Of a stretch of DNA of 39,769 bases, positions 26,784 through 34,774 are shown one piece after another (the stretch's first letter is position 1; every line of letters begins with the position of its first letter). This DNA is from Thermoplasmatota archaeon. GTDB lineage: Archaea; Thermoplasmatota; E2; DHVEG-1. The notes below the pieces were generated by a model. The model ran no database searches, was not told the origin of the DNA, and saw only the letters and a program-made list of their open reading frames with translations. The position numbers and the translations under genes were made by a program. The stretch lies in assembly GCA_030619765.1 (NCBI GenBank), contig JAUXAU010000024.1, positions 1 to 39,769 on the forward strand, in the 5' to 3' direction.

Positions 26784-27164
26784 TTATTTTTTTGATTTAG
26801 CCATACTATTAATTTCCGAGATTAGTTTTTCTAGATCGAATGGTTTTTTTATGTAATTATGAATATACGAGTCAAGTTCTCTCATCTTCTCAGGGTCAGG
26901 GGCACCATTGGCTGTAAGAATAGATATTACAATATCTTTGTTTAATCCGTGTTTTATTATTTCTTTCAAAGTATCCCATCCATCTATAAAGGGCATCATG
27001 AGATCCATTAGTACAATTCCTTTAAAGCCTCGTTTTAACTCTTCAATACAATCACTTCCACTATCAACAGTCAATACCTCATAACCCTGTTGTTCAAAGA
27101 CGGTTCTAAGAAAAACCAATATGTCTGAATCGTCGTCCACTACCATAATTTTTTTATCCATCAT
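26784..27164 (-). CDS. Stand-alone response-regulator receiver domain
   Basis: About 126 residues from the ATG at 27164 (another ATG at 27161; a TTG at 27176 is unlikely). A CheY-type fold: the acidic DDD triad near the N-terminus (VVDDDSD), the phosphoacceptor Asp in VLMDLMMP, the conserved Thr in SILTANG and the conserved Lys in IKKPFD. No DNA-binding or enzymatic output domain follows, so it is probably a CheY/Spo0F-like intermediate. No histidine kinase is in the window, so its partner is elsewhere. Confidence 0.93.
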   Translation of the reverse strand: MMDKKIMVVDDDSDILVFLRTVFEQQGYEVLTVDSGSDCIEELKRGFKGIVLMDLMMPFIDGWDTLKEIIKHGLNKDIVISILTANGAPDPEKMRELDSYIHNYIKKPFDLEKLISEINSMAKSKK

Positions 27165-27255
27165 CTCATCTTTCAAATCGTTTAGTATGTTATACTTTGA
27201 AACTGATTTTATATAAACCTATCTCAGTAAACTGCCATGATGTAATTATATCAAT

Positions 27256-27291
27256 TAAAAATAGTGTAAAAAATAAAATCACTTTTACATG
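27256..27291 (-). terminator. Possible hairpin terminator after ksgA
   Basis: TGTAAAA (27265-27271) and TTTTACA (27283-27289) form a 7-bp stem, T-rich on the minus strand, about 60 nt after the ksgA stop. Weak evidence. Confidence 0.3.
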
Positions 27292-27346
27292 GTATTATCT
27301 AAATAGCAAACTGTTTACTACATTAAACAACTTACATGCATTCCGG

Positions 27347-28096
27347 CTAGTGATTAATTTTGAATAAAAGGTTACTTAACTCTCCTATTTGTTCTGGTGT
27401 AAGTTCTTCGACTCTTTTATCTAAATAAGGCAGATTTTCTAACTTACTGTACACATCTTCTAAAATATTTTTTATTTTTTTTCTCCTGTGACCAAATAAC
27501 TTCTTTGTTATATCAAAAAAGAATTGTTCATTTAATGCTTTAAATGGTGGATTTTCTCTTGGAATTAACTCCACTATACTTGAATCGACTTTTGGTATCG
27601 GAAAAAAAAATTCTTTTGAAACTGTCTCTAGAATTCTGCAATGTGTTTTATAGTAAATCCCAACAGATAAGCGTGAATAATCTTTTGATCCTGAACATGC
27701 AACCATTCTCTTTGCAAAATCCTTCTGATAAATTAAAACAGCTTTAGAAAAAGGATATTTTAGAAACTTAAACGTAATTGGTGATGAAATTTGAAAGGGC
27801 AAATTTGAAACAATCTTATTAAAAGCGGGTAACGATTTAAAATCGATTTTAAGTGCATCTGCATTAATTAATGTGACATTATCTGGTAACGTTGATTCCA
27901 AGTTATTTATGAGTTGAGAATCAATTTCTATTGCAATTACTTTTTTTACTTTTTTTGCAAGTAGTTTAGTAATTATACCCTTCCCGGGTCCAATTTCAAG
28001 AACAATATCTTCCTCACTGGGATTAACGTAGTCAACCTCTCTTTCTGCTACCTGTTTATCAATCAAAAAATTCTGGCCAATTTTCTTTTTTGCCAT
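27347..28096 (-). CDS. ksgA: 16S rRNA dimethyladenosine transferase KsgA/Dim1
   Basis: 249 residues. Methylates two adjacent adenosines in the 3'-terminal helix of 16S rRNA with SAM. Motifs: IGQNFLID at the N-terminus, SAM-binding LEIGPGKGIIT, VIAIEID, the substrate loop NADALKIDF and the catalytic SNLPFQISSP (NLPF). Last gene of the pus10-rpl21e-rpo4-DUF655 cluster; only 4 nt separate it from DUF655. Confidence 0.97.
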   Translation of the reverse strand: MAKKKIGQNFLIDKQVAEREVDYVNPSEEDIVLEIGPGKGIITKLLAKKVKKVIAIEIDSQLINNLESTLPDNVTLINADALKIDFKSLPAFNKIVSNLPFQISSPITFKFLKYPFSKAVLIYQKDFAKRMVACSGSKDYSRLSVGIYYKTHCRILETVSKEFFFPIPKVDSSIVELIPRENPPFKALNEQFFFDITKKLFGHRRKKIKNILEDVYSKLENLPYLDKRVEELTPEQIGELSNLLFKINH

Positions 28097-28100
28097 TCTA

Positions 28101-28673
28101 TCAATAATGATGACTTCTACTTAGAGGAGGGCGGGTAAAAACTCGGTATTTCTGATTGGGATCTGTAAGCTCCAATTCAATTCTTTTTGCAATGAGTTTA
28201 TCTGGTGACCTAAGAAAATCAATGCGATCCTGCATTTCTTGAAAACTTGTGAATAGTTTCTTTCTCCGTTCGTCAAGTATCTCATGCATCATTTTCTTAC
28301 CAAGGCCGGGCAAAAGCTCTAGGACATGAAAACGCGTAGAGATTGCAGAAGCTTCATTAAAAAATTTAACAAAACGCTCTTCTGATTTATGTACCATATC
28401 TAAAATGATATAGGGAAATTCTCCATGAGCAGTTGATGTTAAATCTTCATAGTTTACTCTTCCCTTTATCTTTTCGATTTTCTTTCTTTTATCTGCATCT
28501 TTGCCAACATATATTCTTTCACCTATGTCAAAGGTGGCATCTCTCTTTGGGATCAATTCAAGAAGAGTAAATTGATTTTCTCCTATGCCGTAGGCAACAG
28601 GTCTTCTTTTAAATGAAGGTAAGTCTCCTCTTCCATTTGGTAAATAATCCAAAACATATACATAATCCTCCAC
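28101..28673 (-). CDS. DUF655 family protein (HhH/OB-type, translation-linked)
   Basis: About 190 residues from the GTG at 28673, preceded by a G-rich ribosome binding site (GGTGGGGGG); a TTG at 28697 would overlap rpo4 and is less likely. Matches archaeal DUF655: YVLDYLPNGR near the start, FTLLELIPKRD, GERIYVGKD, and a helix-hairpin-helix LLPGLGKKMMHEILDERRK at about residues 125-145. A nucleic-acid-binding role is inferred. The gene is conserved next to rpl21e, rpo4 and ksgA in many archaea. Confidence 0.9.
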   Translation of the reverse strand: MEDYVYVLDYLPNGRGDLPSFKRRPVAYGIGENQFTLLELIPKRDATFDIGERIYVGKDADKRKKIEKIKGRVNYEDLTSTAHGEFPYIILDMVHKSEERFVKFFNEASAISTRFHVLELLPGLGKKMMHEILDERRKKLFTSFQEMQDRIDFLRSPDKLIAKRIELELTDPNQKYRVFTRPPLSRSHHY

Positions 28674-28689
28674 GTTTAACCCCCCACCA

Positions 28690-29028
28690 TTATTCAATAT
28701 AATATTTTCCTACAATCTTCAAAATATCTTTTATTTCACTCTCACTGGGCGTGAATCTCTCCTTGGCAAAAATTGCTTTTACATCATCTTCAGAAGTAGG
28801 AAGAATATCTGCTATTTTGTACGCATGGGCCTCTCCAATGTTTTCTAATTTCATTAAATCCTTTATTAGATCCTTTGTTTGTTTAACAGATAGTTTAGCA
28901 AATTTCTGAGCATGCTCTAGTGCAATTCTTTGTTCGTAAATCAATTCTTTCCTTTCTTTTTCAATTTTTTTAAGCATATTTTTAACTTCGGGAAGGGAAA
29001 CTATCCTTCCAGTTTCATCTGCCGTCAT
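28690..29028 (-). CDS. rpoF: DNA-directed RNA polymerase subunit Rpo4 (F)
   Basis: 112 residues. Forms the stalk of archaeal RNA polymerase with Rpo7. The N-terminal part (VSLPEVKNMLKKIEKERKEL) and the HRDC-like end (PTSEDDVKAIFAKERFTPSE, ILKIVGKYY) are typical. Its start shares a base with the rpl21e stop, so translation is probably coupled. Confidence 0.93.
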   Translation of the reverse strand: MTADETGRIVSLPEVKNMLKKIEKERKELIYEQRIALEHAQKFAKLSVKQTKDLIKDLMKLENIGEAHAYKIADILPTSEDDVKAIFAKERFTPSESEIKDILKIVGKYYIE

Positions 29029-29321
29029 TATTTTACTCTACCCAAATGCTCAGATCTAACAATCAATGTCTTGTGTTTTTTACCTACATTTATCCCAACC
29101 AGATAGGCATTACCTTGCGTTCCCTCGATTTTCCCAGTATATCCATGGAAACGGTGATGTGGCATACCTTTATGGACTGAGGAATCTATATTTACACTGA
29201 CACTTTCGCCAATTTCAAACTGCTGTATTGCTCTTGTTATAGAGGAGATTCCTCTATCTCTTGGTTTTTTTCTTAATACATGTCTACTTTTGCTTCTTGT
29301 TCCTTTTGATCGTTTCACCAT
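29028..29321 (-). CDS. rpl21e: Ribosomal protein L21e
   Basis: 97 residues, full length. Motifs RSKGTRSKSRHVLRKKPRDRG at the N-terminus, the central FEIGESVSVNIDSSVHKGMPH and the end GINVGKKHKTLIVRSEHL are diagnostic of L21e. Four nt after pus10. Confidence 0.97.
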   Translation of the reverse strand: MVKRSKGTRSKSRHVLRKKPRDRGISSITRAIQQFEIGESVSVNIDSSVHKGMPHHRFHGYTGKIEGTQGNAYLVGINVGKKHKTLIVRSEHLGRVK

Positions 29322-29325
29322 CTGA

Positions 29326-30543
29326 TTATTCCCCCTTGATCTCTATTACGTCTAGTTCTTTTACTATGCAGGGAATACCAATCATTTCACTTATGTTTGG
29401 TTTGGTTTTTCCGTTATCGCCGGATATCAATTCCTTCAGATACGTTCCAGATTCGGTTTCTACTATTACTCTGGCTATAGTACCCTCTACCGATTCTATA
29501 TCGCAGTTATATATCTTTCTCTCTCTAACCTTATTGACTCGACGATGAGCCACCCTGGTTGGTGTAAACTGCTTTATTGTTTTACCTTGTAATATCTGGG
29601 CTACTTCTTTAAGTTTTTCTTTATTTATAGGTTTTTCGCCTTCAAGTACTATACGGTACGTTTTTCTAAATTCTGCACTCTTAATTCTCACAACCTCATT
29701 TCTATCTGAAAATCGTACGTTATTAATCTCAATTTTATCTTTTGCATAGTCATTTGTCTTCTTTTCAAATACAGACAAATCTATATTTCTGATCTTTGGA
29801 TTTTTTATCTCTAAAACAAAAGGTCGTCCATTTCCAAGCATTAAAGCATCGATATCTTCTCTCCCACTGCCATGAAATGATTCATCAGTACCTTTTGTCA
29901 TTTCTAATGCCTTTTTTGAAGCTAACTCTTCCACACTTGTATCATACATCTTTCCTGTGTAATTACAAGCTTTACATCCCTTGCCTCTGCAAATCTTGCA
30001 AAACCATTTCGTCTGAGGAAGGCCTCTTTTTAATTTTTTATATCTCCCATATATGAAAATAGAGCTTACTTGTAGATTTACAACATCAAAAGCAGTATCT
30101 ATTACTGCCATAATGTCCGGGTTTTCAAAATCTACTGTTTTTCTCAGTTTTTTTTCAAGAATCTTGCCGACTTCTCTGTTGATTTCCATTTTGATTGGTT
30201 CTGCATCTTCAGACTTTATAAAATCCCGTAATTCCTTTTCCCTATCTAAGATATCTTCATCGATCTTTGAACCCATTAAGAATGTGTCAAACTCATATTC
30301 TTTTACTACATCTGAAACCAGATTTGCAAAATGTTCGATTTCATCTAGCAGTCCTTCACACAGCCAACAATCCTTTGCAATCGTCTTTTTATCGTATTTC
30401 AGATTATTTCTTATTAATTCGCCTTTTTGTTTATTTGTTAATCCTGTCTCTATTTGTCTAAATGATCTTCCTAAGCAACAGTCACATATTTGATATCTAT
30501 CAAGAGTTTTCTCTGCCATTTCTAGAATTTTTTTGTCTTTCAT
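29326..30543 (-). CDS. pus10: tRNA pseudouridine synthase Pus10
   Basis: 405 residues from the ATG at 30543; a longer frame (30597) adds 18 hydrophobic residues that do not fit the family. Makes pseudouridine 54/55 in the tRNA T loop. The N-terminal zinc-binding part has CDCCLGR and CWLC; the catalytic half has a second cluster (CKICRGKGCKACNYTG), GREDIDALMLGNGRPFVLEI with the catalytic Asp, and the C-terminal HRRVNKVRERKIY. Confidence 0.95.
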   Translation of the reverse strand: MKDKKILEMAEKTLDRYQICDCCLGRSFRQIETGLTNKQKGELIRNNLKYDKKTIAKDCWLCEGLLDEIEHFANLVSDVVKEYEFDTFLMGSKIDEDILDREKELRDFIKSEDAEPIKMEINREVGKILEKKLRKTVDFENPDIMAVIDTAFDVVNLQVSSIFIYGRYKKLKRGLPQTKWFCKICRGKGCKACNYTGKMYDTSVEELASKKALEMTKGTDESFHGSGREDIDALMLGNGRPFVLEIKNPKIRNIDLSVFEKKTNDYAKDKIEINNVRFSDRNEVVRIKSAEFRKTYRIVLEGEKPINKEKLKEVAQILQGKTIKQFTPTRVAHRRVNKVRERKIYNCDIESVEGTIARVIVETESGTYLKELISGDNGKTKPNISEMIGIPCIVKELDVIEIKGE

Positions 30544-30586
30544 CTTGATTGCTGAATAACATAAGTAATTTAAAATTTTGTATAAA

Positions 30587-30624
30587 CCTATGTTCAATAG
30601 GCTGGAATATCCTATTTAGGATAT
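30587..30624. promoter_or_regulatory. Two palindromes between pus10 and the zinc-finger gene (possible operators)
   Basis: CCTAT-N5-ATAGG at 30587-30601 abuts the probable minus-strand TATA (TTTATAC, about 30581-30587) of pus10. ATATCCTA-TT-TAGGATAT at 30607-30624 is a perfect 18-bp palindrome about 18 nt upstream of the plus-strand TATA of the 48-aa gene. Both share CCTA/TAGG half-sites. Confidence 0.45.
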
Positions 30625-30641
30625 GATTTCACAATAAAATA

Positions 30642-30649
30642 TTTATAAT
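30642..30649 (+). promoter_or_regulatory. TATA box for the 48-aa zinc-finger gene
   Basis: TTTATAAT is 22-29 nt upstream of the ATG at 30671, which predicts a leaderless transcript; no ribosome binding site is visible. Confidence 0.5.
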
Positions 30650-30670
30650 ATAAAAACTAATATAAAAATA

Positions 30671-30817
30671 ATGATTTGTGAAAAATGTAGGAGACGTTTT
30701 GGTAAGATGGGGAAAAACTATTGGAATGTGCGAAGTGGTTTGTGTTCATTTTGCAGTGGTAAAAAGAGCTATCCTTCTTTTTTTATATCCACAAATCATA
30801 AAGGAAAAATGCGATAA
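30671..30817 (+). CDS. 48-aa double CxxC zinc-finger-like protein
   Basis: 48 residues. Cys3-x2-Cys6 at the N-terminus (ICEKCRRRFG) and Cys25-x2-Cys28 (GLCSFCSGKK), separated by 18 residues, a typical four-Cys zinc ribbon. The chain is basic with an aromatic centre (KNYWNV). A TATA box at leaderless distance supports the gene. It diverges from pus10. Role unknown; RNA or DNA binding is possible. Confidence 0.6.
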   Translation: MICEKCRRRFGKMGKNYWNVRSGLCSFCSGKKSYPSFFISTNHKGKMR

Positions 30818-30837
30818 AATAAAAGGGGAGAAAATTG

Positions 30838-30987
30838 TTACAACCATAATTCATAAATCACAATTACCAGTGTAACAAACAATAATACAGGTAAAAACCA
30901 AACCGAGTTGTTTACACCAATACTATATGCAAGCGATAGAATAAAAAGAATTGATACAAACAAGGTTATAATGTCTCTGTATTTCAT
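30838..30987 (-). CDS. 49-aa two-helix membrane protein
   Basis: 49 residues, start ATG 30987 directly preceded by GAGGAGA. Two hydrophobic helices (ITLFVSILFILSLAYSI and SVWFLPVLLFVTLVIVIY) joined by a short turn. It follows the flavoprotein gene by 62 nt on the same strand and ends 20 nt from the convergent zinc-finger gene. No family recognised. Confidence 0.5.
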   Translation of the reverse strand: MKYRDIITLFVSILFILSLAYSIGVNNSVWFLPVLLFVTLVIVIYELWL

Positions 30988-31049
30988 TCTCCTCAAGTCG
31001 ATATGTTTTATGTGGTTAAATTATTTATTAACAAAGAAATTGAAAAATT

Positions 31050-32117
31050 TTATAAATATTCTCTAAATTTTAATGATAATACCAATTTTGCGAAAGGATA
31101 TACTGTACGGGTGAATAAAGATGGATTATATCCATTATGTAAGAGCTCTCGCCAACTGTCGTTCTTTTTAGCCCACTCTAGCAGATAATTATAGTAACGA
31201 TCGGCATCCCAGTCAACAAGAAACCTGTTTGCAACTGAGGTTTTTAGCCTGTCTGAAAGGCTCTGTTTGATTAACTTTTTGTAATTTTTGTTATCTATGA
31301 TGCTTTTTGCTGCAAGGAAACCAGAATTGATTGCATATCTCATTCCAAAACCCCAGAGAAAATCCTGTAGTCCAGCGGCTTCTCCAGTATATATTCTACC
31401 ATTTTCAATAAGTCTTGGTTTTAATAAAAAACAGCCGACTCCGCCAATGTTTTTCTCATTTTTTATATCGATATTAAAAAGTTTGGTTATAGTCTCATAT
31501 GTTTTTTTGAAATACCTATTTGCCGTACTACCTGTCATATGTAAGTTTACACTACACATAGAGCCGTAACCATTAGTTATTAGTAGGTAGGAGTACCCTC
31601 TGTTAGATGCCTCTTTGTTTAAAAGAGCAACAGCGATATCATCTGATTCTGTTTCAAAACGTATCCCTTTCGCAATAGCAAAAGGTTTATTTTCGGCTGA
31701 TCCAACTGAGATAATGTCCATTTCTTCTTTTTTTGTTTTCGAATTAAAATGGATATTTACTCCTGAATCTAGTGCTTGTTTTTTAAGGCCTTGATCTAAA
31801 CTGTTCTCGACAGCTCCCCTTTTTACTACATAAAATATTGGTTTCTTGCAAGTATTTTTTAATAGTTCCTTTCCATCTGATAGGTACATTGTTTTAAATG
31901 GGCTACAATCAAAATTGATTTTAATGTTCATTGACTTAATTTCATGTAAAATGTCGATCTGGGAAGACCAGTTTTCCAATCCTTCTAAATCACCATGAAA
32001 TCGCTTACCACAATCTCCCCTTTTTTCAAAAACATCTACAGTGTAGTCGACGCGTGCTAAATTTATTGCAGCACTAAGACCTGACAAACCTGCCCCCATT
32101 ATTTTGATTTTTTTCAT
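31050..32117 (-). CDS. FAD-dependent oxidoreductase of the geranylgeranyl reductase family
   Basis: 355 residues from the ATG at 32117 (a GTG at 32126 adds three). An N-terminal dinucleotide-binding motif (IMGAGLSGLSAAINLARVDY, ending in an acidic strand VDVFEKR) and a C-terminal FAD-motif region (GRIYTGEAAGLQDFLWGFGMRYAINSG) match the family that reduces isoprenoid chains of archaeal lipids. Slightly shorter than typical geranylgeranyl reductases. Substrate uncertain; a UbiA-type prenyltransferase gene lies 6 kb away. Confidence 0.8.
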   Translation of the reverse strand: MKKIKIMGAGLSGLSAAINLARVDYTVDVFEKRGDCGKRFHGDLEGLENWSSQIDILHEIKSMNIKINFDCSPFKTMYLSDGKELLKNTCKKPIFYVVKRGAVENSLDQGLKKQALDSGVNIHFNSKTKKEEMDIISVGSAENKPFAIAKGIRFETESDDIAVALLNKEASNRGYSYLLITNGYGSMCSVNLHMTGSTANRYFKKTYETITKLFNIDIKNEKNIGGVGCFLLKPRLIENGRIYTGEAAGLQDFLWGFGMRYAINSGFLAAKSIIDNKNYKKLIKQSLSDRLKTSVANRFLVDWDADRYYNYLLEWAKKNDSWRELLHNGYNPSLFTRTVYPFAKLVLSLKFREYL

Positions 32118-32265
32118 TTTATACACTTAGTTATCTCTGTGTATTTAAAGGTTTTTTATGGTTTTAAAACATTTCCTGTTTATTTTTAGAAACGGATTAA
32201 CTCATCCCTAACAACATTTTTAATGGCATATTTTATACCAAAGCGAAAATAGGGAGGTAATCCAG

Positions 32266-33570
32266 ATGGTTGAAATTTCCCCCTTTAAAGGCATCACATA
32301 TAACAAAGAAAAGACAGGCAAACTTGATAAAGTAACGTCACCACCATATGATATTATATCTGAAAAGATGCAAAGTGAACTATATGAAAAGCATCCATAC
32401 AATTTTGTAAAACTAATTTTGGGTAAACAATTTCCAGATGATACAGAAAAAAACAATAGATATACTCGAGCTAGGAAACTGTTTGATGAATGGCAAAAAC
32501 AATCTGTATTGATAGAATCGAACAAAAGTGCCATTTATCCCTATAAAATAGAATATAAAATAAATAACCAAACAAAAACGATGAATGGATTTTTTGTTTT
32601 ATTGAAATTAGATCCTGATTATAAAATGGTAAAAGCTCATGAAAAAACACTTTCCAAGCCAAAGGCAGACAGGTTAAATCTTTTGCGTGCTTGTCATGCA
32701 AATCTCGAGCCGATCCAGCTTCTATATATTGATGAGAATGACAGCATAAGAAAGAAAGTGGACGGGGCTCTTGATAATCCCATTATAGAGGTTAAAGGTT
32801 ATGATGGTTTTACTCATAAATTATGGAAACTCGATGACGAGAATATTATCTCTATGATTACAAACAAACTTAAAAGTGAAATTTTGTTTATTGCAGATGG
32901 ACATCATAGATACCAAACAGCGATTAATTATGCTGACGAGTTAACAGAGAAAACAGGCAATAATGAAGATAATGCATCGTTCAACTATCGCATGATCATT
33001 CTTGCAAACATGTTTGATGAGGGGCTCAGCATTTTACCAACGCATCGACTGCTTAAAATGCCAGGATTTGATTTTAAAGAGCTTATTGAAAAGCTGGGTG
33101 AATTTTTTAATATTGAAGAAAAAGGAATTGATAGTGAAGGTAAAGAGTACGATGATATTGGAAAGAACGTTATGAAGGACATAGAAACAAAGAGCGGGCA
33201 CAAATTTGCATTGTATTGTAAAAACAAATATTATGTCTTGACATTAAAAGATGAAGGGGTAATGGATAAACTTGCACGTGATCGCTCTTCAACCTGGAGA
33301 ACACTGGATGTCTCCATTTTACACAAGATCGTTTTAGAAAAGTTAATGGGCATTAATGAGAAAAACCTTGAAGATCATGTGAAATATACGAGAGTTGATG
33401 GTGAGGCAATACAGTTTGTAGAAGGAAAAAAGTTTGACTTCTCATTTTTAATGAATGCCACTAAGATAGAAGAGTTGAAGGCAATAGCAGATGCAGGCGA
33501 GCACATGCCTCAGAAATCCACCTATTTTTTACCCAAGATGCTTTCTGGTCTTGTTATGTATAAGATGTAA
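32266..33570 (+). CDS. DUF1015 family protein
   Basis: 434 residues with GGGAGGT (32252-32258) as ribosome binding site. Family landmarks: VTSPPYDIISEKMQ near the N-terminus, NFVKLILGK, the central FADGHHRYQTA-type segment (LFIADGHHRYQTAINYADE) with its conserved HH, and the end YFLPKMLSGLVMYKM. The family has no agreed function; distant similarity to ParB-like serine kinase domains has been discussed for it, which I cannot test here. Confidence 0.92.
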   Translation: MVEISPFKGITYNKEKTGKLDKVTSPPYDIISEKMQSELYEKHPYNFVKLILGKQFPDDTEKNNRYTRARKLFDEWQKQSVLIESNKSAIYPYKIEYKINNQTKTMNGFFVLLKLDPDYKMVKAHEKTLSKPKADRLNLLRACHANLEPIQLLYIDENDSIRKKVDGALDNPIIEVKGYDGFTHKLWKLDDENIISMITNKLKSEILFIADGHHRYQTAINYADELTEKTGNNEDNASFNYRMIILANMFDEGLSILPTHRLLKMPGFDFKELIEKLGEFFNIEEKGIDSEGKEYDDIGKNVMKDIETKSGHKFALYCKNKYYVLTLKDEGVMDKLARDRSSTWRTLDVSILHKIVLEKLMGINEKNLEDHVKYTRVDGEAIQFVEGKKFDFSFLMNATKIEELKAIADAGEHMPQKSTYFLPKMLSGLVMYKM

Positions 33571-33900
33571 CGAGAACAATAGATATTGGATGATCGAGTT
33601 TTTTGTTGGAAGTATACAATAACATATAATTTGACAGGATGTAACATAATAATTGGTATATTGTCATTTTGTAATATTTACAACATAAATTTAAATAGTT
33701 GCAGTAAGAAAGTTATTACTGGTGAGGAAGGGAAAAATTTTGATTTTTTTTCTTCATATTTTTCCCCCCTCCTTCCTCCCCAACTTCATTTTTCTTGAGA
33801 TAACGTTAGAAATAGTACTTTTTCATACAGGGTTTTTTTACCTTAAATGTCTTTGATATCAATCTTATTTTTCTCCTTAATTACTTGAAGAGCGGAAAAC
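33571..33900. other. Gene-free spacer with a TATA-like element and a strong stem-loop
   Basis: No convincing gene: the only longer frame (33586-33798) runs through the stem-loop, has no ribosome binding site and a composition unlike its neighbours. It holds AAATTTAAATAG (33687-33698), the stem-loop at 33721-33781 and the 8-bp palindrome TAACGTTA (33801-33808). Confidence 0.5.
33721..33781 (+). other. Strong RNA stem-loop, possible small RNA or terminator
   Basis: GGTGAGGAAGG (33721-33731) pairs with CCTTCCTCCCC (33771-33781) in 10 of 11 positions, and GAAAAAT (33732-33738) pairs with ATTTTTC (33758-33764), with a 6-nt bulge on the 3' side and a U-rich 19-nt loop. The TATA-like AAATTTAAATAG lies 23-34 nt before the stem, so the structure would begin right at the expected transcript start. 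It lies 150 nt beyond the DUF1015 stop. Confidence 0.45.
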
Positions 33901-33908
33901 TATAAATA
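33901..33908 (+). promoter_or_regulatory. TATA box of the DUF2178-HTH operon
   Basis: TATAAATA, predicting transcription from about 33926-33930, leaving a leader of about 105 nt with the operator-like palindromes. Confidence 0.6.
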
Positions 33909-33925
33909 GTGGATGTTATATATAT

Positions 33926-34011
33926 CTAACATAATGTTAGAAAAAATAAATAATAAGTTTGAAATAACAAATATTGAGTTAGGGGTAACTAATAAAAAGT
34001 TATCACTAACT
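33926..34011 (+). promoter_or_regulatory. Operator-like palindromes in the leader of the HTH operon
   Basis: AGTTA-GGGG-TAACT (33977-33990) and AGTTA-TCAC-TAACT (33998-34011) are perfect palindromes with identical arms and are centred exactly 21 bp apart, two helical turns. A third, inverted-type CTAAC-ATAAT-GTTAG (33926-33940) lies at the expected transcription start. Probable sites for the XRE-type regulator encoded last in this operon. Confidence 0.55.
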
Positions 34012-34035
34012 AATATAGAAAAGGAGATAAAAAAA

Positions 34036-34437
34036 ATGAAAGATAAAATAGGAATTGGAATAGGCATAGGAATAGCAGCAGCAGTAATAGTGACACTATC
34101 CTTTTTTGTACTAAATGCAGGAAACCTTGAATTAAATGAAATATCACTAATAGGGATAGTCTTAATATTGGTAGTTTTTGCATTATATATACTATGGGAT
34201 AGAATAAAAAATATTCGAAAGGGACTTCCTGCAGAAGATGAACGGTTGAAACTTACAAATTATAAGGCAGGATACTATGGGTTTATTGCTGCAATCTGGA
34301 GTGCAGTTTTCAGCCCTCTCTTTTTTGAGATCTTATTTGACTATGAGCTACCAGGAAGCCGAGTTACAGCAGTTGTGGTACTAGTTTCAGGTTTCGTATT
34401 TATTGCATCTTATTTATACCTTGCAAGAAAGGGGTGA
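34036..34437 (+). CDS. DUF2178-like four-helix membrane protein
   Basis: 133 residues from the ATG at 34036, preceded by AAGGAGAT (34021-34028). An upstream in-frame ATG at 33913 would place the operators inside the gene, so it is not used. Four helices: IGIGIGIGIAAAVIVTLSFF, SLIGIVLILVVFALYILW, YYGFIAAIWSAVFSPLFFEI and VTAVVVLVSGFVFIASYLYL. The cytosolic segment LPAEDERLKLTNYKAGYY matches the family's EDER...KAG signature. First gene of a three-gene unit with an HTH regulator, a common archaeal and bacterial arrangement. Family function unknown. Confidence 0.75.
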   Translation: MKDKIGIGIGIGIAAAVIVTLSFFVLNAGNLELNEISLIGIVLILVVFALYILWDRIKNIRKGLPAEDERLKLTNYKAGYYGFIAAIWSAVFSPLFFEILFDYELPGSRVTAVVVLVSGFVFIASYLYLARKG

Positions 34438-34443
34438 TATGAA

Positions 34444-34773
34444 ATGAAAAATGTAATTTGGTATCTGGGTTTCCTGTCCATTGTGAGTCTGTTGTATTTT
34501 GTTGAGGGGAAGACGGTTTTCCTGTGCTTCCTTAGTTTCATTCCCTACTTTTCAATGTACAATTTAAGCGATGAGAGACTAGAAATAATTGTTGGCAGGG
34601 CAACAAGGAACGCCTTTATGTACACGATATTTTTCGGAATTGCAACGATTGTATACATATACCTGACACATAGCAGTACTGAACTATTCGCTCCGGCATT
34701 TGTATTTCTTTTTGGAGGAAGCTTGATGGTGTGCCTTTTCTCTGTATTTTACTACGACAGGGCAGGTAAATAA
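34444..34773 (+). CDS. Small membrane protein of the DUF2178/DUF3796-like type
   Basis: 109 residues, ribosome binding site AAGGGGTGAT just upstream. Four hydrophobic segments ([67 protein letters not shown]) and a cytosolic [17 protein letters not shown], echoing the DERxxxI...A..NAF signature of HTH-linked membrane proteins. Translationally adjacent to both neighbours, so it is part of the regulatory unit. Confidence 0.7.
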   Translation: MKNVIWYLGFLSIVSLLYFVEGKTVFLCFLSFIPYFSMYNLSDERLEIIVGRATRNAFMYTIFFGIATIVYIYLTHSSTELFAPAFVFLFGGSLMVCLFSVFYYDRAGK

Positions 34774-34774
34774 A

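Noticed and set aside
33586-33798. 70-codon plus-strand frame after DUF1015
   Set aside because: No ribosome binding site, runs through the strong stem-loop, and ends in a Ser/Phe/Pro-rich stretch produced by the T/C-rich tract.
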